7,270 bases of DNA from Sphingomonas sp. (GTDB taxonomy: Bacteria > Pseudomonadota > Alphaproteobacteria > Sphingomonadales > Sphingomonadaceae). The position numbers were made by a program, and so were the translations under genes. The stretch is from positions 1 to 7,270 of the forward strand of contig JAFBAM010000131.1 of assembly GCA_019247755.1 (NCBI GenBank), given 5' to 3'. The notes under the pieces are model-generated. The model made no database searches. It was not told the DNA's origin and saw only the letters and a list, made by a program, of their open reading frames with translations. Of this stretch, positions 1 through 5,762 are shown in pieces; within the stretch, counting starts at the first letter, position 1, and each line of letters begins with the position of its first letter.

Positions 1-80
1 TTGCGGCGATTGGCGCGATGCAGGGCATCGGCAACAAGCTGAACACGACCTTCAACAACGTTTCGAACTCGCTGCGTTAA
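1..80 (+). CDS. Flp family type IVb pilin, 3' end only
   Basis: Only the last 25 or so codons are present. The open frame starts at base 3 within the window and stops at TAA 78-80. The readable C-terminus begins AAIGAMQGIGNKLNTTF and ends SNSLR, a pattern typical of the C-terminal half of Flp/Fap pilins: small residues, then a polar amphipathic helix rich in N, S and T. Flp pilins are short (about 50-70 residues) subunits of the tight-adherence (tad) pilus. They are processed by a TadV/CpaA-type prepilin peptidase and assembled at the inner membrane. The N-terminal leader and the hydrophobic segment that would settle the family lie outside the window. A strong terminator follows 21 bases after the stop, so this looks like the end of a transcription unit. 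The family call is by resemblance only. Confidence 0.75.
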   Translation, partial: AAIGAMQGIGNKLNTTFNNVSNSLR

Positions 81-101
81 TCGCGGCTCAGTCCGAAAAC
101 G

Positions 102-137
102 AGGCGGCGGTGCCGAAAGGCGCCGCCGCTTTTGTTT
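102..137 (+). terminator. Rho-independent terminator of the pilin gene
   Basis: Bases 104-114 pair with 119-129 in an 11-bp, almost all G/C stem with one G-U pair (T111 with G122). The loop is GAAA (115-118), a GNRA tetraloop closed by C-G. The stem runs straight into a T-rich tract TTTTGTTT (130-137). It lies 21 bases downstream of the pilin stop codon and points the right way to end that transcript. It should insulate DUF484-xerC from pilin transcription. Confidence 0.9.
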
Positions 138-201
138 GTGCGCTGAACAACTTAGCGCGGTGCTGATAGGAAATTAACCGCCGCGGGCGTATCCTAGCGC
201 G

Positions 202-765
202 ATGGCGACGGTCATCCCCTTCGAAGAACGCGCGGTGGCGCAGCTGCGCCGGCGGCTGGGTGCTGCCGAGGAGGCCAACCAGGACCTCATCGCCTTTGCG
301 CGCGGCCATTCCGGCGCGGTTTCTTCCATCCACGAGGCGGTGATTGCGGCAATCGATGCCGACAGCATCGAATCCCTGTTTCACGTCGTCACGCAGGAAT
401 GGCCGTTGATCCTTGGGATCGACGCGGTGGCTTTGTCGCTGATTGTCGGGGACAAGGGCTTCCGTGCTGATGGCGGCGGCGTGCAACATGTTGATCCGGC
501 ACTGCTTCGCCGCGCGATCGACCGGGTGAGTGGGGTGCAAATGCGCACGGTGAAGCGGGGGCATCCGCTGTTCGGCCCGGCCTGCGACCTCATCCGCGCC
601 GAGGCGTTGATCCGGATCGATTGCGACCCGCCCTTGCCTTGCGGGCTTCTGGCGCTTGGCCAGCGCGCCGAGCTCAGCCTCGACGCCCGTCACGGGTCGG
701 AATTGCTGATGTTTCTCGGGCGAAGCCTTGCGGCTATGATCCGCAAGTGGCTGACGCTTCCTTAA
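202..765 (+). CDS. DUF484 family protein (GAF-like), upstream partner of xerC
   Basis: This 187-residue protein matches the DUF484 pattern. An N-terminal helix with conserved-looking text (NQDLIAFARGHSG at 27-39, then IHEAVIAAIDA) leads into a GAF-like fold, with LFHVVTQEWPLILGIDAVAL at about 59-78. The typical C-terminal block GLLALGQRAEL (148-158) is followed by a helix ending FLGRSLAAMIRKWL. DUF484 genes sit directly upstream of xerC in many proteobacteria, as here, but their molecular function is not established; a link to XerC activity or expression is inference from synteny. No signal peptide or membrane segment is visible, so it is probably cytosolic. The ATG at 202 is chosen because the MATVIPFEERA start fits the family. 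No Shine-Dalgarno sequence precedes it (the upstream bases are CCTAGCGCG), so initiation may be leaderless or weak. The 3' end overlaps xerC by 19 bases. Confidence 0.88.
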   Translation: MATVIPFEERAVAQLRRRLGAAEEANQDLIAFARGHSGAVSSIHEAVIAAIDADSIESLFHVVTQEWPLILGIDAVALSLIVGDKGFRADGGGVQHVDPALLRRAIDRVSGVQMRTVKRGHPLFGPACDLIRAEALIRIDCDPPLPCGLLALGQRAELSLDARHGSELLMFLGRSLAAMIRKWLTLP

Positions 766-1676
766 GTCTAGATCATCCGGCGCGGGCTCTAGCTGCTCGC
801 TGGGCTTCCCATCTCCAGCATGATCGACGCCGCTCCGCGCACACCGTGCGCGCATATTCGGCAACTGCGCACCGGCTGATCGAGTTTCTGGGGCGTTATC
901 GCGGGGAGCCTGTCGACGCGCCCATGCTGACCAGGATTGAGGCTTCAGACCTTCGGGCATTCCTCGCGGATCGCCGCGCCGGTGGCCTCGGAGCGGCATC
1001 CGCTGCTCGAGAGCTGTCCGGTGTCCGCGCTTTCCTGAGATATGCTGCCGAACAACAGTCGGTTACGGCCCAGCTGCCGCGCACCCGGGCGCCCAAGCGG
1101 CCGCGCACCTTACCGAGACCGGCTGCGCCGGAAGATGCCGTAAACCTGGCCGAGAACAGTGCGGAGGCGGCCAGTGAGCCTTGGATCGGTGCCCGCGACT
1201 TCGCGATCCTCCTGCTACTGTATGGCGCAGGATTGCGCGTGGCTGAGGCATTGTCGCTGACCGCAAACCTGCTGCCGATCGGCACTACATTGAGGGTGAC
1301 CGGCAAGAGATCGAAGACGCGGATCGTGCCGATCGTTGCGGCAGTCCGAGAAGCGATTGAGAATTACGTGCGGCAATGCCCTTATCCTTTGAGCGGCGAG
1401 GTGCCCCTGTTCGTCGGTGCGCGGGGCGGACCGCTGAACCCGGACCTGGTGCGCCGGGCGGTTGCCGCTGCGCGGCGACGTTTGGGATTGCCGGACACGC
1501 TGACACCTCACGCCTTGCGGCATAGTTTTGCGACGCATCTGCTTGCGGGAGGCGCGGACTTGCGGTCTCTGCAGGAACTACTCGGCCACGCGAGCCTTTC
1601 GTCGACCCAGATCTACACGGCGGTGGACGCGGCGCGACTTCTCGACGTCTATCGCCACGCCCACCCCCGCGCCTGA
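747..1676 (+). CDS. xerC: Tyrosine recombinase XerC (chromosome dimer resolution)
   Basis: XerC with XerD recombines dif sites to resolve chromosome dimers at the division septum. Starting at GTG 747 the protein has 309 residues, the usual XerC length. Residues 10-105 form the SAM-like core-binding domain (with RRRSAHTVRAY) and about 145-305 the catalytic domain. The full catalytic set is visible: R164 in GAGLRVAEALSLT, K187 in VTGKRSK, H255 and R258 in TPHALRHSFATHLL, H281 in ELLGHASLSSTQIY, and the nucleophile Y290, nine residues after H281 as in E. coli XerC. The frame is open further upstream to an ATG at 621, but that start would overlap DUF484 by 145 bases and add 42 residues unlike the family. 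GTG 747 overlaps DUF484 by only 19 bases and suggests translational coupling. XerC rather than XerD is inferred from the DUF484 neighbour and the overall style. Confidence 0.93.
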   Translation: MADASLSLDHPARALAARWASHLQHDRRRSAHTVRAYSATAHRLIEFLGRYRGEPVDAPMLTRIEASDLRAFLADRRAGGLGAASAARELSGVRAFLRYAAEQQSVTAQLPRTRAPKRPRTLPRPAAPEDAVNLAENSAEAASEPWIGARDFAILLLLYGAGLRVAEALSLTANLLPIGTTLRVTGKRSKTRIVPIVAAVREAIENYVRQCPYPLSGEVPLFVGARGGPLNPDLVRRAVAAARRRLGLPDTLTPHALRHSFATHLLAGGADLRSLQELLGHASLSSTQIYTAVDAARLLDVYRHAHPRA

Positions 1677-1721
1677 GCAGAGACCCAGGAAGCCGCAGAT
1701 ACGCGCGGCGTGGAAGGTTTT

Positions 1722-1763
1722 CGTCGCGGCGCGTTGGCAGTGGGGAGCCTTCGTGCCGCGACG
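1722..1763. other. Long G/C-rich hairpin in the convergent xerC/gshB spacer
   Basis: Bases 1722-1733 pair with 1752-1763 in a 12-bp stem (one G-T wobble, 1731/1754). After two T-T mismatches, 1736-1738 (GGC) pair with 1747-1749 (GCC), leaving an 8-base loop. It lies 46 bases past the xerC stop and about 100 bases past the gshB stop on the other strand. Neither side has a U-tract: on + it is followed by TCATTAG, and on - by AAAACC. It is therefore not a textbook intrinsic terminator, though it could end or stabilise both convergent transcripts. The rest of 1677-1863 holds only weak short stems (for example TCCCG/CGGGA at 1827-1839) and no gene that I can support. Confidence 0.5.
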
Positions 1764-1863
1764 TCATTAGGGCTAGGCGAGAGCGGTAAACCGAATGCTA
1801 AATAACCGTTTTGGATGAATGGCTTGTCCCGTTCCGGGATGGGCGGATTCAACCGCTTCGGAG

Positions 1864-2814
1864 CTAGTTGCCCAGCTTTCGCTCGATCGCACCCCAGACC
1901 AGGCCCGGCGTGTCGGTGCCGTTGAAGCGGTCGATGGCCACGATTCCGGTTGGTGAGGTGACGTTGATCTCGGTTAGCCACTTGCCGCCGATGACGTCGA
2001 TCCCGACGAACATCAGCCCGCGCCGTTTGAGCTCGGGGCCGAGCGCCGCGCAGATCTCTCGCTCGCCGTCAGTCAGTTCGGTGCCTTCGGCCGTGCCGCC
2101 GACCGCGAGGTTGGAACGGAATTCGCCCTGGCCAGGCCGGCGGTTGATCGCGCCGGCGACTTCGCCCTCGACAAGCACGATGCGCTTGTCCCCCTCGGCG
2201 ACCTCAGGGAGGAAGGTCTGCAGCATGTGCGGCTCGCGATACGTCGAGTTGAACAGCTCCATCAGCGCCGAGAGGTTCGCGCCGTCCTTCGTGATACGGA
2301 ACACCGAGCCGCCCGCGAAACCGTGCAGGGGCTTCAAGACGATGTCCTCATGCTCGGCGAGGAACTTGCGCGCCACGCCAAGGGAACGGGTAATCGCGGT
2401 TGGCGGCATGAATTGCGCAAAATCGAGAACGAACACCTTTTCCGGCGCATTGCGGACGGCGGCAGGGTCGTTGACGACGAGCGTCTCGCCCTGGATGCGT
2501 TCGAGTAGGTGGGTCGCGGTGATGTAGCCAAGGTCGAACGGCGGGTCCTGACGCATCAGCACCGCGTCGACGTCGCGGCCAAGATCGAGGATCTCGAAAT
2601 CGCCCAGGGTGAAATGGGCGCCATGGGTCGGTTGGACCCTGACCGGATGCGTGCCGGCGTAGAGCCGGCCCTGCTCATAGGTCAGGGCATCGGCGAGATA
2701 ATGGTAGAGCTTGTGGCCGCGGGCCTGCGCCGACAGCATCAGCGCAAAGGTGGAATCGCCCGAGATGTTGATCTTCTCAAGCGGGTCCATCTGGAAAGCG
2801 ATGCGCAAGCTCAT
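1864..2814 (-). CDS. gshB: Glutathione synthetase
   Basis: GshB joins gamma-glutamylcysteine and glycine using ATP, the second step of glutathione synthesis, in the cytosol. The protein has 316 residues, the same length as E. coli GshB. The N-terminal prokaryotic GSH-synthetase domain shows MDPLEKINISGDST (9-22) and LMRQDPPFDLGYI (86-98). The ATP-grasp domain shows VVNDPAAVRNAPEKVF (113-128), VLKPLHGFAGGSVFRI (159-174), GDKRIVLV (208-215), NRRPGQGEFRSNLAVGG (224-240) and the C-terminal signature GLMFVGIDVIGGKWLTEIN (266-284) followed by VTSPTG. The glycine-rich ATP loop reads HGFAGG; from memory E. coli has DGMGGA there, a modest substitution. ATG 2814 is chosen because the first strand MSLRIAFQMDP matches the family N-terminus. 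No strong Shine-Dalgarno site precedes it. The gene starts 34 bases after yraN and is probably the last gene of the rsmI-yraN-gshB unit. Confidence 0.97.
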   Translation of the reverse strand: MSLRIAFQMDPLEKINISGDSTFALMLSAQARGHKLYHYLADALTYEQGRLYAGTHPVRVQPTHGAHFTLGDFEILDLGRDVDAVLMRQDPPFDLGYITATHLLERIQGETLVVNDPAAVRNAPEKVFVLDFAQFMPPTAITRSLGVARKFLAEHEDIVLKPLHGFAGGSVFRITKDGANLSALMELFNSTYREPHMLQTFLPEVAEGDKRIVLVEGEVAGAINRRPGQGEFRSNLAVGGTAEGTELTDGEREICAALGPELKRRGLMFVGIDVIGGKWLTEINVTSPTGIVAIDRFNGTDTPGLVWGAIERKLGN

Positions 2815-2848
2815 GGGGCTGCGGCTCTAATTGCGGGAAGCAAGGCTG

Positions 2849-3199
2849 TCACCCTTGCCAGACGTTTGGCAGGTGCCTCGGCAAGCGGCCGGGCACGATG
2901 AACATGGCGTCGATCCGGACGTCGTCACCCTCGCGCATGTAGCGCGGAGCGAGGCGTTCGGCGGCGGCAACCACCCGCCGCAGCCTCCATTCGTCGAGCG
3001 CGAATGCAGCGGCCTCATCGGTTGCGCGGGCCTTCACTTCGACAAATGCGAGTGTGCGGCCTCGCCGGGCAACGATGTCCACCTCGCCACCTGGCACGCG
3101 AGCGCGGCGGGCCAGGATGCGCCAGCCTTTCAGGCGCAAATACCAGCACGCCAGCGTCTCCGCACCGCGGCCGCGTTTTTCGGCAGCCTCGCGGTTCAC
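2849..3199 (-). CDS. yraN: YraN family protein (UPF0102, endonuclease-like fold)
   Basis: This 116-residue protein has the usual UPF0102/YraN length and motif order: RGRGAETLACWYLRLKGW (10-27), then GGEVDIVARRG (37-47), LAFVEVKAR (50-58), and RHLPNVWQG at the very end. The acidic D41 and E54-V55-K56 form the PD-(D/E)XK-like nuclease core characteristic of the family. YraN proteins are widely conserved and often lie next to rsmI; their cellular role is not firmly established, and a nuclease function is inference from fold. The start is a GTG (3197-3199) that shares GTGA with the rsmI stop, so translation is probably coupled to rsmI. The protein is cytosolic by appearance, with no signal peptide. 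gshB follows after 34 bases. Confidence 0.93.
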   Translation of the reverse strand: MNREAAEKRGRGAETLACWYLRLKGWRILARRARVPGGEVDIVARRGRTLAFVEVKARATDEAAAFALDEWRLRRVVAAAERLAPRYMREGDDVRIDAMFIVPGRLPRHLPNVWQG

Positions 3200-4029
3200 T
3201 TGGCGCGTTCGAGGGCGCGGGCGTACGCGCGCTTTCGAGGGATGTTGAGTTGCTCTGCCACCTCGGCTGCGGCGCGGGACGGAGAAAGCCGCCGCATGGC
3301 CTGGTCGAGCATGGCGTCCAGCACGTCATCGCTGACCGTTTCCGCTTCCAGCGGTGGGCCGACGACAATGACGATTTCCCCTTTCGGGATGTCGTCGGCG
3401 TAGCGCGCCGCCAGCTCCCTCAGGCTGCCGGTCACGCATTCCTCGTGAAGCTTGGTGATTTCGCGAGCGACGGCGGCATCGCGCGGACCGAGACCAGTCA
3501 GTAGCGCGAGCAATGTGTCGCCGAGGCGTTGGCCGCTTTCGTACAGCACCAGCGTTGCTCTCACTTGCGACACTTCCGCGACGGCGTCCGCTCTCGCCTT
3601 TGCCTTGGCGGGAAGGAAGCCGAGGAAGAGGAAGCGATCGGTCGGCAGGGCAGCCAACGTCAGAGCGGCGACGGCGGCGCAGGGGCCCGGCACGGTGTGC
3701 ACCTCATGGCCCGCTGCACGCGCAGCGCGGACGAGCTTGTATCCCGGATCGGAAATCAACGGCGTCCCCGCGTCGCTGACGAGCGCAATCGCTTCGTCGC
3801 CGAGCCGAGCAACGATGCGGTCGCGGTCCGCTTCGCTACTGTGATCGTCATAACGAACCATCGGCACCCGCGCGCCGATGTGGGCGAGCAGCTTGGCCGT
3901 GACGCGCGTATCCTCAACCAGTATTGCGTCCGCGTTGCTCAGTGTTTCCGCGGCGCGCGGGCTCAAGTCCTCGAGATTTCCAATCGGGGTCGCGACGATG
4001 TGCAGTCCGGGCGTCAGCTGTTTGGCCAT
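3196..4029 (-). CDS. rsmI: 16S rRNA (cytidine-1402-2'-O)-methyltransferase RsmI
   Basis: RsmI methylates the ribose 2'-OH of C1402 in 16S rRNA at the decoding centre using S-adenosylmethionine. The 277-residue protein is full length and carries the SAM-dependent tetrapyrrole-methylase-type fold. Visible motifs are IVATPIGNLEDLSPRA (11-26), LVEDTRVT (37-44), ALVSDAGTPLISDPGYKLV (82-100), TVPGPCAAVAAL (112-123), FLFLGFLP (133-140), LYESGQRL (162-169), REITKLHEE (189-197) and KGEIVIVVGPP (216-226). The C-terminal tail SRAAAEVAEQLNIPRKRAYA is the helix-turn-helix-like end usual in RsmI. ATG 4029 gives the family N-terminus; an AAGAGG-like site lies about 14 bases upstream, a long spacing. It is the first gene of a leftward unit with yraN (4-base overlap) and gshB. 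A small predicted secreted protein is divergent from it across 79 bases. Confidence 0.97.
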   Translation of the reverse strand: MAKQLTPGLHIVATPIGNLEDLSPRAAETLSNADAILVEDTRVTAKLLAHIGARVPMVRYDDHSSEADRDRIVARLGDEAIALVSDAGTPLISDPGYKLVRAARAAGHEVHTVPGPCAAVAALTLAALPTDRFLFLGFLPAKAKARADAVAEVSQVRATLVLYESGQRLGDTLLALLTGLGPRDAAVAREITKLHEECVTGSLRELAARYADDIPKGEIVIVVGPPLEAETVSDDVLDAMLDQAMRRLSPSRAAAEVAEQLNIPRKRAYARALERAK

Positions 4030-4068
4030 CAGCTATGGATTAACCTCTTCCAATCCAATCAGAAAAGA

Positions 4069-4082
4069 GTCAGTGTGCTGAC
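4069..4082. promoter_or_regulatory. Short perfect inverted repeat between rsmI and the divergent small gene
   Basis: GTCAG (4069-4073) and CTGAC (4078-4082) are perfect complements around TGTG. The site is near the middle of the 79-base divergent spacer, where promoters for both genes must lie unless they begin inside genes. CCAAT (4051-4055) and ATTGG (4087-4091) form an outer, less regular match. I could not identify convincing -35/-10 pairs on either strand. It may be a small operator, part of a 5' leader stem, or chance. Confidence 0.25.
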
Positions 4083-4094
4083 ATTCATTGGCCT

Positions 4095-4104
4095 GGGGAG
4101 AGGG
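4095..4104 (+). promoter_or_regulatory. Shine-Dalgarno site fixing the start of the small secreted protein
   Basis: The purine run GGGGAGAGGG contains GGAG (4097-4100), 8 bases before ATG 4109. This strong ribosome-binding site decides for the ATG at 4109 over an in-frame TTG at 4088. The TTG start would place the site inside the coding region and put charged and aromatic residues in front of the hydrophobic signal segment. Confidence 0.8.
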
Positions 4105-4108
4105 CACG

Positions 4109-4501
4109 ATGATCGCATTACTGGCTGGCACGGCGATCCAGCTCATCGCCATGCAGGCAACAATTTCGGGCCCGACCGATGCCTTTCGCGGCTGCCTGCG
4201 CGAAGCCGTGACCAAGGCGAAGAGTGACAAGGTACCCGGCGACGGGATCGAAGCCTATCTCAAGACCGCCTGCACGGTGCAGATGGGAGCCTTGAAGGAA
4301 GCCTTGATTGCCTTCCGAATGAAGAACGGGATGACCCGCAAGGCCGCAGGGTCGGACGCTGAAATGACGGTCGACGATTATGTAGCGACACCGTCCGACA
4401 ATTATAAATATATGGCGAGCATGGATGCGCCGAAGGCTGCGCCCGCTGCCGCGACACCGGCGCCGACTCCAGCGGCCGCTACGCAACCGCCAAAGCCCTA
4501 G
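4109..4501 (+). CDS. Small predicted secreted protein, two cysteines, Pro/Ala-rich tail (unknown function)
   Basis: I do not recognise a named family. The 130-residue product starts with a hydrophobic stretch (MIALLAGTAIQLIAMQA, 1-17) that resembles a short signal peptide without the usual basic N-region, so export is likely but not certain. A predominantly helical polar domain follows (about 20-100), with one cysteine in DAFRGCLREA (C29) and one in YLKTACTVQ (C55), spaced to allow a disulfide between two helices in the periplasm. The segment IAFRMKNGMTRKAAGSDAEM leads to VDDYVATPSDNYKYMASM. The last 24 or so residues are a low-complexity Ala/Pro/Thr tail, perhaps a wall-spanning or flexible linker. 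A strong Shine-Dalgarno site supports expression. It is divergent from rsmI, and its last 23 bases overlap the end of hemW on the other strand. I infer a sphingomonad-lineage conserved hypothetical protein. Confidence 0.8.
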   Translation: MIALLAGTAIQLIAMQATISGPTDAFRGCLREAVTKAKSDKVPGDGIEAYLKTACTVQMGALKEALIAFRMKNGMTRKAAGSDAEMTVDDYVATPSDNYKYMASMDAPKAAPAAATPAPTPAAATQPPKP

Positions 4502-5660
4502 GCTCGACGAGCGCGATCTCGCCAAGGATGTGATCGAGAAGCAGGCGTCCACGTGCGGTGAGCGCGATGCGGCCGCTATCATGCGTGAGGTGCCCCGAGG
4601 CGACCAGTCGATCGACGCGATTCCAGTCGATGACGGCGCGATCGAAACGTTGCTCGATTGAGCCAACGTCGACGCCCTCGGCGAGACGCAGTCCCATGAC
4701 CAAAGCTTCGTCGGCTGCCTCAAGTGCTGAAAGAGGGGCTTCTTCGGCAATGCCGTGACCATTGCGGGCGACGGCTAACAGGAAGTTCTCGGGCTTCTTG
4801 TGGCGGACGGTCCGAGCGCCGAGGCGGCGCCCATGCGCGCCGGGGCCGATACCCGCATAGTCCCCGTAGCGCCAATAAGTGAGGTTGTGGCGGCTCTCCT
4901 GGCCGATGCGCGCATAATTGCTGATCTCGTAGCCCGGCATCCCCGCGGAACAGGTCATGGCTTCGGTGCGCTCGTACAGTGCTGCCGACGCATCGGGATC
5001 GAGCGGTTCGAACTGGTCCTTCGCCACCATGGTGGCGAACCGCGTGCCGGGCTCGATCGTCAGCTGGTAGAGCGAGAGGTGGGAGGTGCCGAGGCTCAGT
5101 GCCTGGGCAAGGGCGGCCGACCAGCTGTCCTCTGTGTCGCCGGGAAGCGCGTAGATGAGGTCGAAGCTGACACGCCGGAAATTCTTCTGGGCGATCTCGA
5201 GTGCTCGGAAGCCCTCGTGTGCCGAGTGAGCGCGGCCGAGGAAACGCAGTGCGCTGTCGTCGAAGCTCTGGAGGCCGAGCGAGAGGCGGTTTACGCCGGC
5301 GGCCGCGAGATCGGCGAAGCGGGCCGCTTCGACGGAATTAGGATTGGCCTCGAGCGTGATCTCGATCTTCGCGTCGACCTCCCAATGCCCGTGCGCTGCA
5401 TCAATCACGGCTTCCACCGTGGACGGGTCCATCAGCGAAGGTGTGCCGCCGCCGAAGAAGATGGAGGTTAGGCGGCGTCCGGGCAGGAGCCTGGCTTCAT
5501 GTGCGAGGTCCGCCAGCAGAGCCTCGCGCCACGCAACCTGGTCGATTTCCGAGCGAACATGGCTGTTGAAGTCGCAATAAGGGCATTTGCTGACGCAGAA
5601 CGGCCAGTGGACGTAGAGCGCCAACGCCTCTGATCGACTGCCTAAAGCCCTTAATGTCAC
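4479..5660 (-). CDS. hemW: HemW-type radical SAM heme chaperone
   Basis: HemW binds heme and delivers it to client proteins such as respiratory enzymes. It resembles the oxygen-independent coproporphyrinogen III oxidase HemN and is often mis-annotated as that. The radical SAM cluster motif is HWPFCVSKCPYCDF, with C22, C26 and C29 (CxxxCxxC). The next residues are DF rather than the extra cysteine of HemN, which favours HemW. Further motifs are FFGGGTPSLM (68-77), ITLEANPNSVE (101-111), GVNRLSLGLQSFDD (122-135), FDLIYALPGDT (166-176), LSLYQLTIEPGTRF (195-208), YEISNYAR (244-251) and the HemN C-terminal region with NLTYWRYGDYAGIGPGAH (259-276). Length 393 is normal. The start is uncertain: GTG 5660 is the longest plausible one, and TTG at codon 13 is an alternative. 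It is the third gene of the rph-rdgB-hemW block and overlaps the convergent small gene by 23 bases. Confidence 0.93.
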   Translation of the reverse strand: MTLRALGSRSEALALYVHWPFCVSKCPYCDFNSHVRSEIDQVAWREALLADLAHEARLLPGRRLTSIFFGGGTPSLMDPSTVEAVIDAAHGHWEVDAKIEITLEANPNSVEAARFADLAAAGVNRLSLGLQSFDDSALRFLGRAHSAHEGFRALEIAQKNFRRVSFDLIYALPGDTEDSWSAALAQALSLGTSHLSLYQLTIEPGTRFATMVAKDQFEPLDPDASAALYERTEAMTCSAGMPGYEISNYARIGQESRHNLTYWRYGDYAGIGPGAHGRRLGARTVRHKKPENFLLAVARNGHGIAEEAPLSALEAADEALVMGLRLAEGVDVGSIEQRFDRAVIDWNRVDRLVASGHLTHDSGRIALTARGRLLLDHILGEIALVEPRALAVA

Positions 5661-5737
5661 GTGGTCCGCGCGTTTTTGTGCGGCTTTAGCAACTGGCGAT
5701 CACCTTCCCGAGGACCATGTCGCCGAACCGTCGCCAT
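5657..5737 (-). CDS. Possible 26-codon leader ORF upstream of hemW
   Basis: The 102-base spacer between rdgB and hemW contains an ATG (minus strand, 5737-5735) that opens 26 codons. The peptide begins MATVRRHGPREGD, is strongly basic and ends KNARTT. Its TGA (5659-5657) shares GTGA with the GTG start of hemW, the same arrangement as rsmI/yraN and rph/rdgB. GGGAG lies just 2 bases before the ATG, a spacing shorter than usual. The ATG sits inside an imperfect hairpin (5715-5739). It could be a translated leader that couples hemW to upstream ribosomes, or simply chance in a high-G+C frame. I do not recognise the peptide. Confidence 0.25.
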   Translation of the reverse strand: MATVRRHGPREGDRQLLKPHKNARTT

Positions 5738-5739
5738 GG
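5715..5739 (-). other. Imperfect hairpin covering the start of the leader ORF before hemW
   Basis: Read on the minus strand, CCATG (5739-5735) pairs with CATGG (5719-5715). The interior adds two further 2-bp steps, separated by G/A and A/G mismatches, around a GTT loop. The 5' arm contains the ATG of the 26-codon ORF, so folding would hide that start codon. The direct repeat GGCGAC occurs twice within it. The structure is modest and its role is only inferred from position. Confidence 0.25.
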
Positions 5740-5762
5740 CTCCCAGCCTTGCAGACGAAACC

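Noticed and set aside
88..999. Long open frame (303 codons) on the minus strand across DUF484 and the start of xerC
   Set aside because: It is antisense to two recognisable genes, its product is Arg/Pro/Ala-rich with no family resemblance, and it runs into the pilin terminator. This is typical of third-position G/C bias.
1827..1839. TCCCG-TTC-CGGGA as an intrinsic terminator for gshB
   Set aside because: The stem has only 5 bp and no T-run follows on either strand.
1677..1863. Search for a dif-like site or small gene next to xerC
   Set aside because: No XerC/XerD-type arms with an A/T-rich centre are visible, and the short frames here are shadows lacking ribosome-binding sites.
2227..2527. 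Plus-strand frames opposite gshB
   Set aside because: The ATP-grasp motifs on the minus strand explain this region; the plus-strand products are Ser/Arg-rich shadows.
4800..5471. 223-codon plus-strand frame opposite hemW
   Set aside because: It is a shadow of HemW; the composition is that of an antisense frame in high-G+C DNA.
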